Origin: PALSA-660 sp963726435
GTDB taxonomy: Bacteria > Actinomycetota > Coriobacteriia > Anaerosomatales > PALSA-660
Reading direction: 5' to 3'
DNA length: 64,000 nucleotides
NCBI GenBank assembly: GCA_963726435.1
Contig: CAVSCJ010000007.1
Coordinates: 129,489-193,488 of the forward strand
Notes under the pieces: model-generated
What the model was told of the DNA's origin: nothing
The model's database searches: none
Seen by the model: only the letters and a program-made list of their open reading frames with translations
Translations under genes and position numbers: made by a program
Shown here: positions 36,288 to 45,553 of the stretch, one piece after another
Layout: each line of letters begins with the position of its first letter
How positions within the stretch are numbered: the first letter of the stretch is position 1

Positions 36288-37046
36288 ATGGATGCTTTCG
36301 TCGTCACGTTCCGCGAGGGGATCGAAGCTGTCCTCGTGATCGGCATCACGGTCGCATTCCTCCGGAAGTCGGGGAGGGGCGAGCTGGTCAAGCTGGTCTT
36401 CTTCGGCGCGGGGGCGGCGATCGCCTTCAGCGCCGCAGCCGCGCTGGCGCTCCAGTCGGTGGGCGTCACCGCGGACAACCCCGTGCCAGAAGGCATCCTC
36501 CACCTCCTGGCGGCCGTCGCGGTACTCACCATGGTGGTCTGGATGCTTAGGACCGGGCGGCGGATGAGAGAGGGAATCGAGTCGCGCGTGGGAGGGATGC
36601 TCGGCAAGGAACGCAGCGCGTGGGCGATCGGTCTGGGCCTGTTCGCGCTCGCCTTCTTCGTCGTCGCACGGGAGGGCGTGGAGGTGATCCTGTTCCTGGC
36701 CGCGCTCGCCATCGGCCGGGCGTCGAACACGCTCCTGCTGCTCGGCGCCCTCGCGGGACTCGCGTTCGCGCTCGGATACGGCTTCCTGTTCCTGCGCGGG
36801 AGCGCGCGGATCGACCTTCGACTGTTCTTCACGCTCACGGCCGGCGTGCTGATCCTGCTATCGCTGCAGCTGCTGGGCGGGAGCATCCACGAGTTCGAGG
36901 AGGCGGGGCTCATCCCGATGAGCCCGACGATGGCGGGCATCTTCGACTGGATCGCCACGAACACCGTTATCGACTGGCTGTTCCTCGCGGGGCTCACGGT
37001 CCCGCTTCTGGCGCCGTGGCTGAGGCGGCCCCAGAAGGCGTCCTAG
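36288..37046 (+). CDS. FTR1-family iron permease
   Basis: A 252-residue protein with seven membrane helices. The two iron motifs are REGIE (residues 9-13) and REGVE (about 125-129) in helices 1 and 4, as in FTR1/EfeU. HEFEEAGLIP near the end adds acidic residues. It should carry iron across the membrane; no EfeO or EfeB partner is nearby. The gene is divergent from the small membrane protein gene. Confidence 0.9.
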   Translation: MDAFVVTFREGIEAVLVIGITVAFLRKSGRGELVKLVFFGAGAAIAFSAAAALALQSVGVTADNPVPEGILHLLAAVAVLTMVVWMLRTGRRMREGIESRVGGMLGKERSAWAIGLGLFALAFFVVAREGVEVILFLAALAIGRASNTLLLLGALAGLAFALGYGFLFLRGSARIDLRLFFTLTAGVLILLSLQLLGGSIHEFEEAGLIPMSPTMAGIFDWIATNTVIDWLFLAGLTVPLLAPWLRRPQKAS

Positions 37047-37112
37047 TTCGACGCGAACCCCCGCGAATCGTAGGCTAGTCTGCGCAACGGACGATCCACT
37101 GGAGGGGGAGAC

Positions 37113-37691
37113 GTGACGCTCCAAGAGGCGCAGCGGGACATGCGGTTCGGCATGATGGGCGGGTTCATGGGGCAGCTGGTCTCAGGCGTCCTGTGGCTGG
37201 CCTCGGCGGCGCTCGCGACCTGGAGCACGCCTGCCAACGCGATCACACTGCTGGTGGTGGCCGGCATCTTCATCTTCCCGCTGACGAAGCTGGGGCTGAA
37301 GGCGATCGGGCACCGGTTCTCGGTGTCGAAGGGCAATCCCCTCAACGAACTGGGGATGCAGGCCGCGTTCGTGCTCCCGCTGTGCCTTCCGCTGGTGGGC
37401 GCCGCCGCGCTCTACCGGCTCGAATGGTTCTACCCGGCGTTCATGATCGTGCTGGGCGCCCACTACCTGCCGTTCGTGACCCTCTACGGGATGCGCATGT
37501 TCTACGCGCTCGGAGCGGTGCTGTTCTCAGCCGGCGTGATGCTCGGGCTGTACGTGCGCCTGCCGTTCGCGGCGGGCGCTTGGTTCACAGCCGCCGTGTT
37601 GTTGGCATTCGCCGTCTTCGGAGGGTGGCTGGTGCATCGCGAGGCGGGTGCACCCGAGGCGAGCGCGATGCCGCCCGAGGCGTGGTCGTGA
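37113..37691 (+). CDS. DUF7010-like membrane protein
   Basis: A 192-residue protein with five or six helices. Its opening LQEAQRDMRFGMMGGFMGQL and the block FYPAFMIVLGAHYLPFVTLYGMR fit DUF7010 proteins, whose role is not known. The GTG start follows ACTGGAGGGGGAGAC. Its stop overlaps the LysE gene start (GTGA), so the two are translationally coupled. Confidence 0.75.
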   Translation: MTLQEAQRDMRFGMMGGFMGQLVSGVLWLASAALATWSTPANAITLLVVAGIFIFPLTKLGLKAIGHRFSVSKGNPLNELGMQAAFVLPLCLPLVGAAALYRLEWFYPAFMIVLGAHYLPFVTLYGMRMFYALGAVLFSAGVMLGLYVRLPFAAGAWFTAAVLLAFAVFGGWLVHREAGAPEASAMPPEAWS

Positions 37692-38320
37692 CGCTGCCAG
37701 CCGCGTTTCTGCGGGCGCTCGGGTTCGGGCTGCTCGTCGCCATGCCGGTGGGCGCGATGTCGCTTCGGTGCATCGAGCGCACGCTCGCGCGCGGGCGCGC
37801 GAGCGGGTACGCGACCGGAGCGGGGATCGCGACCGCGGACACCTTCTACGCGTCGCTCGCCGCGTTCGGGCTGACCGCGCTCACCGGAGCGCTCACGGGC
37901 GCGGTGGGATGGGTGAGACTGCTTGGCGGCGCGTTCCTCGTGTACCTAGGCGTCCGGTCGATGCTGACGAAGGCCCGGCGATGCTCCGAGGAGGGTGGGG
38001 CGGCGCCGCTGCTCGGCGTGTACGGCTCCGCGCTCGGTCTCACGCTCGCGAACCCGCAGACGATCCTCACCTTCGCCGCCATCTTCGCGGGCGCAGGTCT
38101 GGCCGTATCGGGCGGTGGCTGGGGGATCCCGGCGGCCGCGGTGGCCGGGGTGTTCTGCGGCTCGATGGGCTGGTGGCTCGTCATCGTAACGCTGGTCGGC
38201 GGCGTGCGAGAGCGCGTCGGGGAGCGAGCGCTCACGTGGGTGACGCGGGTGTCGGGCGCCGCGATCGCCCTGTTCGGGGTGCTCGCGATGTGGGCGGGGA
38301 TCGCGACGCTGGCAGGGTAG
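37688..38320 (+). CDS. LysE/RhtB-family exporter
   Basis: A 210-residue protein with six helices. The LysE opening is recognisable (GFGLLVAMPVGAMSLRCIERTLARG), followed by ATADTFYASLAAFGLTAL, LLGGAFLVYLGVRSML and LTLANPQTILTFAAIFAG. The family exports amino acids or their derivatives. The GTG start overlaps the previous stop by four bases. Confidence 0.88.
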   Translation: MTLPAAFLRALGFGLLVAMPVGAMSLRCIERTLARGRASGYATGAGIATADTFYASLAAFGLTALTGALTGAVGWVRLLGGAFLVYLGVRSMLTKARRCSEEGGAAPLLGVYGSALGLTLANPQTILTFAAIFAGAGLAVSGGGWGIPAAAVAGVFCGSMGWWLVIVTLVGGVRERVGERALTWVTRVSGAAIALFGVLAMWAGIATLAG

Positions 38321-38412
38321 AGGCGAGTGGGCGGGTGGACTCCAGACGCTGGTGACGGACTGTTAAGCGTACGGTAAGATGTAAGCCGTAGCGTCTTTCT
38401 CAGGAGGTCACC

Positions 38413-38694
38413 ATGGCAGCGTTTCGCCCCTCAACCGACGTACTTCCCGTGACGGAGTTCCGGGCAAACACGTCTTCGATGCTGACACGACTCCAAGCGA
38501 CCAAGCGCCCCGTTGTGCTCACGCAGCACGGGCGGGGGGCCGCAGTGGTCATGGACGTGAGCGTCTACGAGGACATGCTCGACGAGATCGCCATCCTGAG
38601 GGACATCCGCGTCGCCGAGGATCAGATCGACCGCGGCGAGGTCATCCCGCATGAAGAAGCCGTGGCGCGGCTGAAGGCAAAGCTGATCAAGTGA
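38413..38694 (+). CDS. Phd/YefM-type antitoxin
   Basis: A 93-residue protein. FRPSTDVLPVTEFRANTSSM and RPVVLTQHGRGAAVVMDVSVYEDM are the N-terminal Phd/YefM DNA-binding fold. The C-terminal helix (DQIDRGEVIPHEEAVARLKA) should wrap the toxin. A TAAGAT -10-like element lies 39 bases upstream. The stop overlaps the toxin start (GTGA). Confidence 0.9.
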   Translation: MAAFRPSTDVLPVTEFRANTSSMLTRLQATKRPVVLTQHGRGAAVVMDVSVYEDMLDEIAILRDIRVAEDQIDRGEVIPHEEAVARLKAKLIK

Positions 38695-38987
38695 ACGTTG
38701 TCTGGACCGCGCTGGCGGAGGACCAGGTTGCAGATGCCTTCGCCTACATCGCGGCGGAACGTCCGTCTGCGGCCGTGAAGTGGTTCGAACGGCTCGTGGA
38801 GAGCGTCGGCTCACTCTCTCTGCTGCCGGATCAGGGTCGCATGGTCCCTGAGGCCGATCGCGAGTCGATCCGAGCGGTGCTCGTGCAGCCGTACAGGGTC
38901 GTCTACCGTTGCGACGACGGCGCGGTCGTCATCCTCACGGTGCAGCACGAGCGGCGCGACTTGGATCTGTCGGAGGCTGACGCCTGA
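38691..38987 (+). CDS. ParE/RelE-type toxin
   Basis: A 98-residue RelE/ParE-fold protein. WTALAEDQVADAFAYIAAER and WFERLVESVGSLSLLPDQGRMVPE are the helical start, then IRAVLVQPYRVVYRCDDGAVVILTV forms the beta sheet. It may act on gyrase or mRNA. The GTG start at 38691 is coupled to the antitoxin. Confidence 0.9.
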   Translation: MNVVWTALAEDQVADAFAYIAAERPSAAVKWFERLVESVGSLSLLPDQGRMVPEADRESIRAVLVQPYRVVYRCDDGAVVILTVQHERRDLDLSEADA

Positions 38988-39016
38988 AGTGGTTCGACCA
39001 AGCAGCAGGGGGAAAC

Positions 39017-39832
39017 GTGGACACACACAAGGTTCGACTCACCGAGGAGAAGGAGACCCTTCTCGTCCCGCTCCTGGGCAAGGCCTTGGAGAGCAAGCAG
39101 CCTCATCCGATCATCGTCGACCCCAAGGCCGAGGAGATCCTCGAGAACATCGATTACGACTTCAGGCAACTGAACGCTCCGAGGAAGACCCTCGTCATGC
39201 TCGCGATGCGAGCGAAGCAGCTCGATTCCTACACGCGGGACTACCTGAAGCGCAGTGACGATCCCGTGGTGCTGCACCTGGGATGTGGCCTCGACAGTCG
39301 CGTGCTTCGCGTCGGGTTCGACAGGGGCGCGTGGTACGACGTCGACTACCCCGATGTCATCGAATTGCGTCGGCAGTTCTACACCGAGACGGAGTCCTAT
39401 CACATGATCGCGTCATCGGTGACGGAGCGAGGCTGGCTCGACCAGGTGGCACAGCCCGACGGCCCCGGCTTCATCGTGGCAGAGGGACTGCTCATGTACT
39501 TGCACGAAGACGAGGTGAAGCGGCTCTTCCTCGATCTGCAGAGCCGTCTGCCCGGCAGCGAGATCGTCTTCGATGCGTTCAGCACCTTGACCGCCAAGGG
39601 CGCGAATCGTCATCCGTCCATCAAGAAGACGGGGGCGCACATCTACTGGGGGATCGACGATGCGCGGCAGATCGAGCAGTGGAGCCCCGGGATCAAGCTT
39701 CTCGAAGAGTGGTTCTTCACCGACTCGGAGGACATCCCTGCGCTCGGATTGGGAGATCGCCTCATGTTCAACGTCATGGGGACGTTGCGCATGGCGAAGC
39801 AGGCCCATCGCGTTCTTCGCTTTCGCCTGTAG
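39017..39832 (+). CDS. Class I SAM methyltransferase, Ppm1/LCMT family
   Basis: A 271-residue enzyme. VVLHLGCGLDSRVLRVGFDRGAWYDVDYPDVIELRR is the LCMT-type SAM-binding region, and GFIVAEGLLMYLHEDEVKRLF the typical follow-up. The family methylates carboxyl or hydroxyl groups, often in secondary metabolism. GTG 39017 has GGGGGAAAC upstream. It is the last gene before the cassette array; an attC-like left half begins 20 bases after its stop, so it may itself be the first cassette. Confidence 0.87.
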   Translation: MDTHKVRLTEEKETLLVPLLGKALESKQPHPIIVDPKAEEILENIDYDFRQLNAPRKTLVMLAMRAKQLDSYTRDYLKRSDDPVVLHLGCGLDSRVLRVGFDRGAWYDVDYPDVIELRRQFYTETESYHMIASSVTERGWLDQVAQPDGPGFIVAEGLLMYLHEDEVKRLFLDLQSRLPGSEIVFDAFSTLTAKGANRHPSIKKTGAHIYWGIDDARQIEQWSPGIKLLEEWFFTDSEDIPALGLGDRLMFNVMGTLRMAKQAHRVLRFRL

Positions 39833-39953
39833 CGGGTGCGCTTGCGGCTGAGGCGCTGACAAGCGGATCGAGCAGACTCCCTTGGCTCGCAACTGGAACC
39901 GGATCGGGGAGGAATCCAGTTTCCAGCCTAGAATATGCAGCGGGGGTGGAGAC

Positions 39954-40699
39954 ATGTCCCAGCGCGATCGAGGAGGGAGGCGTCGCGGGACCCGGGATCC
40001 GTCGACGGTCGACAACCTGGAGGCGCTCGATGACGCGGTGCGCTTCGGGGCCTGGAGTCGGTGCTGCGGCTCACGACGCGAAGTCTCCTGGGACGGAGGA
40101 GCGTGGGACGAGCTGTCGGCAAGCTCTCGCACCGGTTCCTTCGTGGTCAATCGGGATCTGGTGCGTGTGCGATCTGGTGGAGCGACCCGGTGGCGGATGT
40201 CGGCGAGCATCATCCCGATCGGCAAGGACCTGTTGGGCGCATTGACCGTGCCGTCGGTAGCCCTGGGGGCGTTCGGGCCCGCGGTGGGAGCGTTCTACTG
40301 TCTGCGGACATTGCGCGGCAAGGGCGCCATCCGACAGTACCTGCGCGGCCTGCTCGACCTTCGCTTCGGCTGGTGGGGCTGGTTCGCGCCTCCGCTGGTG
40401 CTCGGCGGGACAACTTGGCTTGCGTGGATACTGCCGGAGCTATGGGGGGAACCGCGCCTGCCGATGCTCCTGCCCTCGGTGTGGGTCTTCCTGCCAGTCC
40501 TGCTGCTCATGGTCTTTGTTGGTGGCGGGCAGGAGGAGCTGGGTTGGCGAGGCTACATCCTGGACCCGCTCGAGGAGCGACTGGGGCCCTGGCTGGGCAA
40601 CATCGTGCTCGGGGTGGTCTGGTCCGTGTGGCATCTGCCGCTGTTCTTCGTACAGGGAACCACTCAGAGGTTCATGCCGTTCCTCGGGTTCACGCTGTA
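39954..40699 (+). pseudogene. CPBP intramembrane protease, 3' truncated
   Basis: From about 40199 the frame encodes a CPBP/Abi-type metalloprotease: several helices, GGGQEELGWRGYILDPLEERLG (Glu-Glu and Arg) split by VFVGG, and VVWSVWHLPLFFVQG with the zinc His. It stops being CPBP at FTLYL (40699), just before the expected last helices. The ATG at 39954 matches the start position of the CPBP cassette at 46521, because the 60 bases upstream are alike, but residues before 40199 are not recognisable in any frame. This is a broken cassette gene. Confidence 0.75.
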
Positions 40700-40850
40700 T
40701 CTGACGAGACACTGCCGCTTCTGCTCGAACACACGAAGGACGACAAGTTCATCACCACGCGACAGTGCCTCCAGAACATCTGGAAGGTCGCTGCCGCTGA
40801 CGCCCTCTCTCAAGGAGAGCGTGCTCGCGCATCTGGAGGAGCGGTACTCG
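40700..40850 (+). pseudogene. Fragment of a HEAT-like helical protein
   Basis: After the CPBP sequence breaks off, a different frame reads SDETLPLLLEHTKDDKFITT, RQCLQNIWKVAAAD and, after a one-base shift at about 40800, PSLKESVLAHLEERYS. This is the style of the last helices of HEAT or DNA-alkylation-repeat proteins (often found as cassettes). Neither start nor stop is present. It is sandwiched between two membrane-protein fragments. Confidence 0.6.
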
Positions 40851-41427
40851 GTCTACAACTACACGTACTACGTCCTCGGTGCCGCCCTGAACGTGTTCTT
40901 CGCCGTGTACGTGCTTGCCTTCGTCGTCTCCGCCGCATCACTGATCCTCGGTCTCGTGGGCAGACGCGGCGAAAGCCGCGAAGGCCTTCTCGGGCAACAC
41001 TGCTCCGCGGATCATTGGCGGCTACTACGCCCTCTTTGCAGCGGTCCTTTCGGTGGTCTGGCTGGGCACGTGGGCCGCGTACGTGTTCGCGGGTCGCCCG
41101 ACACCGCTCGAGACAGAGGCCTTCCACCTTGTTGCTGCCCTCGACATGACTCTCATGGTTCCAGTCCTGATGACCGCCGGGGTACTCCTGTGGCGACGCA
41201 GGCCATGGGGTTATGTCATTGCAGCGGTAGCGGGCATCCAGGCGTCGCTGTATCTGCTGGTCCTATCAGTGAACTCCGTGGTCGCTATCAGCCGCGGTCT
41301 CGCTGCCGCCCCGGGGGAACTCCCGATCTGGGGCACGCTCTTGGTGCTCACCTTCGCGGTTACGGCCTGGTTGGTGCGTGCATGCGATGCGCCTAACAGG
41401 GGCATCGAGCAGAACGCCGCAAGCTAG
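40851..41427 (+). pseudogene. Membrane protein, 5' truncated and frameshifted
   Basis: VYNYTYYVLGAALNVFFAVYVLAF begins in mid-protein and matches the style of the cassette protein at 42690 (YNAVMFCFALQFNSFFLLFAALL). A one-base shift at about 40970-40985 leads into AAKAAKAFSGNTAPRIIGGYY and the remaining helices, including LLWRRRPWGYVIAAVAG. The stop (41427) lies inside the following attC. The N-terminal quarter is missing, replaced by the HEAT-like fragment. Confidence 0.7.
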
Positions 41428-41475
41428 ACTGCCCGAATTACGCATGCGGGTCTGCTCATGCCCAATACGTTGAAC
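41391..41475 (+). repeat. attC site 1
   Basis: The left box GCCTAAC (41391-41397) and right box GTTGAAC (41469-41475) flank arms GGGCAT-C-GAGCAGA and TCTGCTC-ATGCCC, which pair with a single extra base in the left arm, as attC sites require for strand choice. 85 bp. The preceding gene's stop lies within it. Confidence 0.88.
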
Positions 41476-41486
41476 GGACGGAACCA

Positions 41487-42050
41487 GTGGACATGCTCCA
41501 GCAGCTCGCCTTCCAGCAAGTCCTGTCGCTCCAGCCACGTCCGACGTCCCTGCTCGAGGTCGGTTGCGGTGACGGCCGCTTCCTCCAGCGTCTCGCCGAC
41601 TCGCTGCCGCTGGCCGACATCGTCGGGGTGGACGTGTCGGAGGAGCGCCCTCGGCTAAGGCGGCGCGAGCGCTCGAAGGCCGGCCACGCGTACGAGTCAT
41701 CAATGCGGCCGCGGAGCACCTGCCGCTGCCGTCGGACGGGTTCGACGTCGTGGTCGCGAACAAGTCGTTCCATCACTGGCGTGACTGGGGAGCCGGACTT
41801 CGCGAAGCGAACCGTGTCTTGCGGCCGCGCGGAGCTCTCATAATCGCGGACGCTCTCGCTGCCGGCGCGATCCGCCGTCCCTGGGTCAAGCGGGTGGTGG
41901 AGCTCATCGACGGCGGGCGTATCGTCGATGAGGCGACGTTCGATGCGCATGCTCGGCGCGGCGGGGTTCGCCACCGTCCGACGGATCCCGGATCCCACAT
42001 CGAGCGGGATGCGGTTCGTCACCGTGGCGACGCCTTCGAAGGAGGCCTGA
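41487..42050 (+). CDS. SAM-dependent methyltransferase (two frameshifts)
   Basis: The N-terminal SLLEVGCGDGRFLQRLADSL holds the SAM-binding glycines, with VGVDVSEE as motif II. An extra C at about 41649 and another at 41950 break the frame. Corrected, the protein continues AAEHLPLPSDGFDVVVANKS, FHHWRDWGAGLREANRVLRP and ends MLGAAGFATVRRIPDPTSSG, MRFVTVATPSKEA. It is about 186 residues of the Methyltransf_11 type. Its stop overlaps the next ATG (TGATGA). The substrate is unknown. Confidence 0.83.
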
Positions 42051-42655
42051 TGAGGTTGCGCTTCGGTCCCATCCCGGACGACCCGGGCTTCGCGCCGGAG
42101 GACGGGGACTGGGTCAAGCTCAGGGAGCCCTCGTTCGGCCGGATGCTGCTTCTGGCGCTCCCTCTGTCGGTGCTTCTCGTGATCGGTATCTGGATGGCTT
42201 GGGGAGCTGTCGCGTGGTTGAGGGGTATCGAGGGTGAGTCCGGCGGCGCGGTGACACTCGGGACCGCGCTTTCGTATCTGGGTGCGTTCGTCGCCCTGCT
42301 CTTCGTGCACGAGCTGCTGCACGCCGCTGCTCTGCCCGCCGCCGGTCTGAGCGCGGCCACGACGCTGGGGTTCTGGCCCAAGACGCTCACTCCGTACGTA
42401 TCCTACGAGGGGGAGCTGTCGCGGACTCGGCACGTCCTGGTGGGTGTCACGCCGTTTCTCGTCCTGTCGATCGTGCCGATCCTTGTCGGTCTGTGCTTCT
42501 CCGTGGTGCCCCCATGGGCGGTGGCTATCGGCGTGGTCAACGCGTTCGGTGCGTCCGGCGACCTGATCGGCGTGGGCGTTCTCGTGTCCCAGGCCCCGTC
42601 GTCGGCCGTCGTTCGCAGCAAGGGCCAGGAGACGTGGTGGCGTCGAGCGGCGTAG
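42050..42655 (+). CDS. DUF3267-type membrane metalloprotease
   Basis: A 201-residue protein with four helices. The zinc motif HELLH (in LLFVHELLHAAALP) lies in the second helix, as in DUF3267 putative membrane metallopeptidases. TLGFWPKTLTPYVSYEGEL and GVTPFLVLSIVPILV are family-like. Its start overlaps the methyltransferase stop, so both are in one two-gene cassette. The substrate is unknown. Confidence 0.82.
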   Translation: MRLRFGPIPDDPGFAPEDGDWVKLREPSFGRMLLLALPLSVLLVIGIWMAWGAVAWLRGIEGESGGAVTLGTALSYLGAFVALLFVHELLHAAALPAAGLSAATTLGFWPKTLTPYVSYEGELSRTRHVLVGVTPFLVLSIVPILVGLCFSVVPPWAVAIGVVNAFGASGDLIGVGVLVSQAPSSAVVRSKGQETWWRRAA

Positions 42656-42689
42656 AGATCGAATCGTAGGATCGGGACTGGGGGTTTCC

Positions 42690-43533
42690 ATGAAGTCGTC
42701 AGAGTCACCTGCGCTCGGCCGCGCCACCTACGCCGTGTCGGCCGCCCTCGCGGCAGTCGCCGCGCTGACCTCGGGCGCCAGCTTCTTCTTCTGGCATGTG
42801 TTTGCGGCGCGATGTGCCGATGACGGTGGGCAACATGAGGGGTACCGCCCTGGCCGTGCTCGTCATAGCGGTGCCACTGCTCGTCGGCTCGATGATGCTG
42901 TCCTCGCGCGGGTCTCTGCGGGCCCGGTTCGTCTGGCTCGGGGCTGTTGCCTACATCGCCTACAACGCGGTCATGTTCTGCTTCGCGCTGCAGTTCAACT
43001 CGTTCTTCCTGCTGTTCGCCGCGCTGCTGGCGCTGTCCTTCTGGGCGTTGGTGACGCTGCTCGTGCGATTCGACCTTGCCGCGGCGTCGGCAGGCGGGGC
43101 GGGCGTTCCGGCCCGCACCATCGCCGTGTACATGCTGGTGTGCCTCGCTCTGTTCGCCATGATGTGGTTGCGTGACATCATCCCGGCGACAATCGGCAAC
43201 GTCCTTCCGGCCGCCTTCAAGGGGACCGGCCTCACCCAGAACCCGATATATGTGCTCGACTTCGCGTTCACTTTTCCGCTGCTTGCCGTCGGCGCGCTGT
43301 GGATCTGGCGACGGCGCGCATGGGGCTACGTGATCGGCGGGATGATGGTCGTCTCGCTGACGATCGAGACGGCGGGCATCGCCATCGACCAGTGGTTCGG
43401 GAACCTGCACGACCCGTCGGCCCCGCTCGACGCCGTGCCGATCATGGGCGTGCTCACCGTCGTCGGGCTCGTGTTCTCGGCGCTGTTCCTGCGGGGGATG
43501 AGTGCCAGACGGGATGTCCCACTCCGAGACTGA
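42690..43533 (+). CDS. Multi-pass membrane protein (one frameshift)
   Basis: The N-terminus MKSSESPALGRATYAVSAAL and a first helix end at FFFWHV. One extra T in GTGTTTGCGG (about 42798) shifts the frame, and the protein resumes as LRRDVPMTVGNMRGTALAVL and continues with seven more helices to 43533. It is about 280 residues and shares its helix pattern and the WRRRAWGYVIGGM loop with the truncated gene at 40851. No enzymatic motif is seen. Confidence 0.75.
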
Positions 43534-43603
43534 CGCTTGTGGGTGCCTGCAGGCCACCGGACACACCCCGGCGCCCAGTTGCGACGCGGGGCGGGAGTTG
43601 CGA

Positions 43604-43690
43604 CGCTAGCGGGGCAGCGAGAGTCGGTGGGTAGTACGATGAATCGAGGGATCTGCGGCGCTATACAGACCGCTGAATGACTGGTTAGGC
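43604..43690 (+). repeat. Repeated intercassette element, copy A (attC-like right end)
   Basis: This 87-base stretch recurs at 47621-47706 with about three quarters identity (shared cores TCGAGGGATCTG and CAGACCGCTGAAT). It ends in GTTAGGC, an attC right box, but there is no left box with complementary arms upstream. Both copies sit 15-55 bases before a cassette gene. Confidence 0.65.
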
Positions 43691-43742
43691 GGACAGGGGT
43701 TTGGAGCAAACCTCAGCCGGGACCGATTGAAGGGACTCGGCC

Positions 43743-44349
43743 ATGCGTGAGCTGATCGTCACAACCTTCCTGACCCTCGACGGAGTCATGCAAGCTCCGG
43801 GTGCACCGCACGAGGACGAGGAGAGAGGTTTCGCCCTTGGTGGCTGGCAGGCCAGCTACCCGGACGACGTGGGGGCAGCGGTGTTGGCGGCCTTCATGGA
43901 AGAGCCGTTCGACCTGCTGCTGGGACGCAAGACCTACGACATCTTCGCTGCTTACTGGCCCTACCACGTTGATGGATCGATTGGAAGGAAGTTCGGAGAG
44001 GCCACCAAGTACGTGGCGTCGCGCGGCGCTCCGGGCTCTTCCGTGGGAGCGGTCGGTGCTACTCGAGAACGATGTCGCCCAATCCATCGCGGAGCTGAAG
44101 AGTCAAGACGGTCCGCAGCTGCACGTCTACGGCAGCGGCGACCTCATACAGACCCTCAGAGTTCACGATCTTGTCGATCGCTATCTGCTGTGGATCCATC
44201 CAGTCGTACTCGGATCCGGAAAACGTCTCTTCCCCGAGGGCACCTGCCCGGGTGCGCTACGGCTCGTGGACAGTCAGGTATCCACGACCGGGGTCATGAT
44301 CGGCAGCTATGAGCCGTCCGGCGAGGTCGTTACTGGGACGATTGAGTGA
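43743..44349 (+). CDS. Dihydrofolate reductase-like (RibD C-terminal) protein (one frameshift)
   Basis: MRELIVTTFLTLDGVMQAPG and LLLGRKTYDIFAAYWP are the first half of a RibD_C/YyaP-type reductase. One inserted G at about 44047-44050 shifts the frame. The second half reads WERSVLLENDVAQSIAELKS, LHVYGSGDLIQTLRVHDLVD and LWIHPVVLGSGKRLFPEG, which completes the fold. About 201 residues. These proteins bind NADPH; most lack a known substrate. A common cassette type, followed 17 bases later by attC 2. Confidence 0.87.
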
Positions 44350-44366
44350 ACCTGCACGCGGGTGCC

Positions 44367-44470
44367 GCCTAACCAGCGCTTCCAGCAGACAATACGCCGC
44401 CAGCAGGGTAGGTTCGGGCACTACGCGCAGCTCGGCGGCGTATTGCAGCTGAAGCGCAACAACGTCAGGC
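44367..44470 (+). repeat. attC site 2
   Basis: GCCTAAC and GTCAGGC boxes flank arms that include AATACGCCGCC paired with GGCGGCGTATT (11 of 11) and AGCGCTTC paired with GAAGCGC. 104 bp, with a long terminal loop. Confidence 0.92.
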
Positions 44471-44519
44471 CGACAGAGGGAGCCCCGCGCGCAAGGCCGT
44501 CCGAGAAGGGGTTGGCGCC

Positions 44520-45137
44520 ATGAGACGCGTCTTGGCCTGGGCCAGCATCATCGGCGCATCGTTCTTCCTTGTCGCAGCCGTCGCTCTTCACATTCTGGCG
44601 CCGGAGGTCGATCCGATGCGCTATGGGTTGAGCTTCTACGCGCACTCGCGCTTTGGCTTCCTGATCGATCTTGCGATCGTGCTCATGGGCGTCTCGGCAA
44701 TCACCCTGGCGCTTGCCTTGTGGCCGGCCAAGCCGTCAACCGCGGGCCGCCTCGGGTTGCTTCTCCTCATGGCCTTCGGGGTCACCGAGTTCGTGGCGGG
44801 CTTCTTCCCGGTTGACGCGCCGGGGGCTTCTCCAAGCCTCGCAGGTTCCATCCACAGCATCGCGGGCTACAACTTCCTTCTTGTTGTCGCTGCTGTCCTG
44901 CTCGTCGAGAAGAGTCGTTCCACGGACGGCGACCCCGGTCATCCACGGCCGATCACTGTCCTGTTCGCGTGGCTCTTTCTCGCCTCCACGGTGCTCCTCT
45001 TCACGTTCAACGGCCCCCTCGTGGCGCTCGGCATCGGGGGCGCCATTCAGCGCGTGTTCTTCGTGGTGCTGATCGCGTGGATCCTGCTCAAGGCCATGCC
45101 GCTTGTGCGGACTGAGGCGCCAAACTTGGCCGCCTAG
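44520..45137 (+). CDS. DUF998-family membrane protein
   Basis: A 205-residue protein with six helices. It has the DUF998 features: a first-loop stretch YGLSFYAHSRFGFLIDLAI, a VAGFFPVDAPGA turn, and SIHSIAGYNFL with conserved His. The family is uncharacterised. It begins 49 bases after attC 2. Confidence 0.83.
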   Translation: MRRVLAWASIIGASFFLVAAVALHILAPEVDPMRYGLSFYAHSRFGFLIDLAIVLMGVSAITLALALWPAKPSTAGRLGLLLLMAFGVTEFVAGFFPVDAPGASPSLAGSIHSIAGYNFLLVVAAVLLVEKSRSTDGDPGHPRPITVLFAWLFLASTVLLFTFNGPLVALGIGGAIQRVFFVVLIAWILLKAMPLVRTEAPNLAA

Positions 45138-45164
45138 TCCCGGGCGGCTTGACCAGCGGTCGAA

Positions 45165-45323
45165 GTGGGCGACCTCGCGGACACGTTCATCGAGGGACGG
45201 AAGCAGCCCGCGAGCGTCTTCTTCGAGACCGCGTGCGGCTATTCCCGTGGGGGCACGGTTACCTACACCAAGGACGGGATCGTCGCAGCGACGATCTACA
45301 TCGCCCCGCCCGCCGGGCCCTAG
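45165..45323 (+). pseudogene. Short orphan coding remnant (52 codons)
   Basis: GTG 45165 opens a 52-residue frame (GDLADTFIEGRKQPASVFFE, then ACGYSRGGTVTYTKDGIVAA) that looks like the tail of a beta-rich protein, with no ribosome site before it. The following 170 bases to the palindrome at 45492 carry no convincing gene. It is likely a decayed cassette whose attC is no longer recognisable. Confidence 0.4.
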
Positions 45324-45491
45324 CCGGGACGGGCCGTCGCCAGCGGGATCGCGGCGCCCCGGCGGCCGGACCGCCGTGGGTGATCGCCGATGGCTCCGCT
45401 CGCTCGGCACGCATCGAGGGCGGGGAATCGTCGGGGGACGGTTCGGCTCGTGTCAGGCCCGCGCGCGACGCTGAACTCGGCGGTCGTCCGC

Positions 45492-45515
45492 GTGGGTTGT
45501 CACTTGACAACCCAC
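45492..45515. promoter_or_regulatory. Palindromic operator overlapping a -35 box
   Basis: GTGGGTTGTC-ACTT-GACAACCCAC is a perfect 10-bp inverted repeat. A consensus -35 (TTGACA, 45504-45509) lies in its middle, with TAGCCT 17 bases downstream as a possible -10. It is 39 bases before the HicA-like gene. The downstream helix-turn-helix partner is the likely binder. Confidence 0.75.
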
Positions 45516-45553
45516 TCTAGGCCGCGTAGCCTCCGGAAAGGGAACGAGCACAC

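Noticed and set aside
39852..39900. Complete attC after the methyltransferase gene
   Set aside because: The left part (AAGCGGATCGAGCAGAC) is attC-like, but the left box reads GCTGAC and no right box or matching arm follows. Only a degenerate half is supported.
45131..45160. attC between the DUF998 gene and the HicA-like pair
   Set aside because: CCGCCTAGTCCCGGGCGGC is a small palindrome, but no CCTAAC/GTTAG boxes or long arms are found there.
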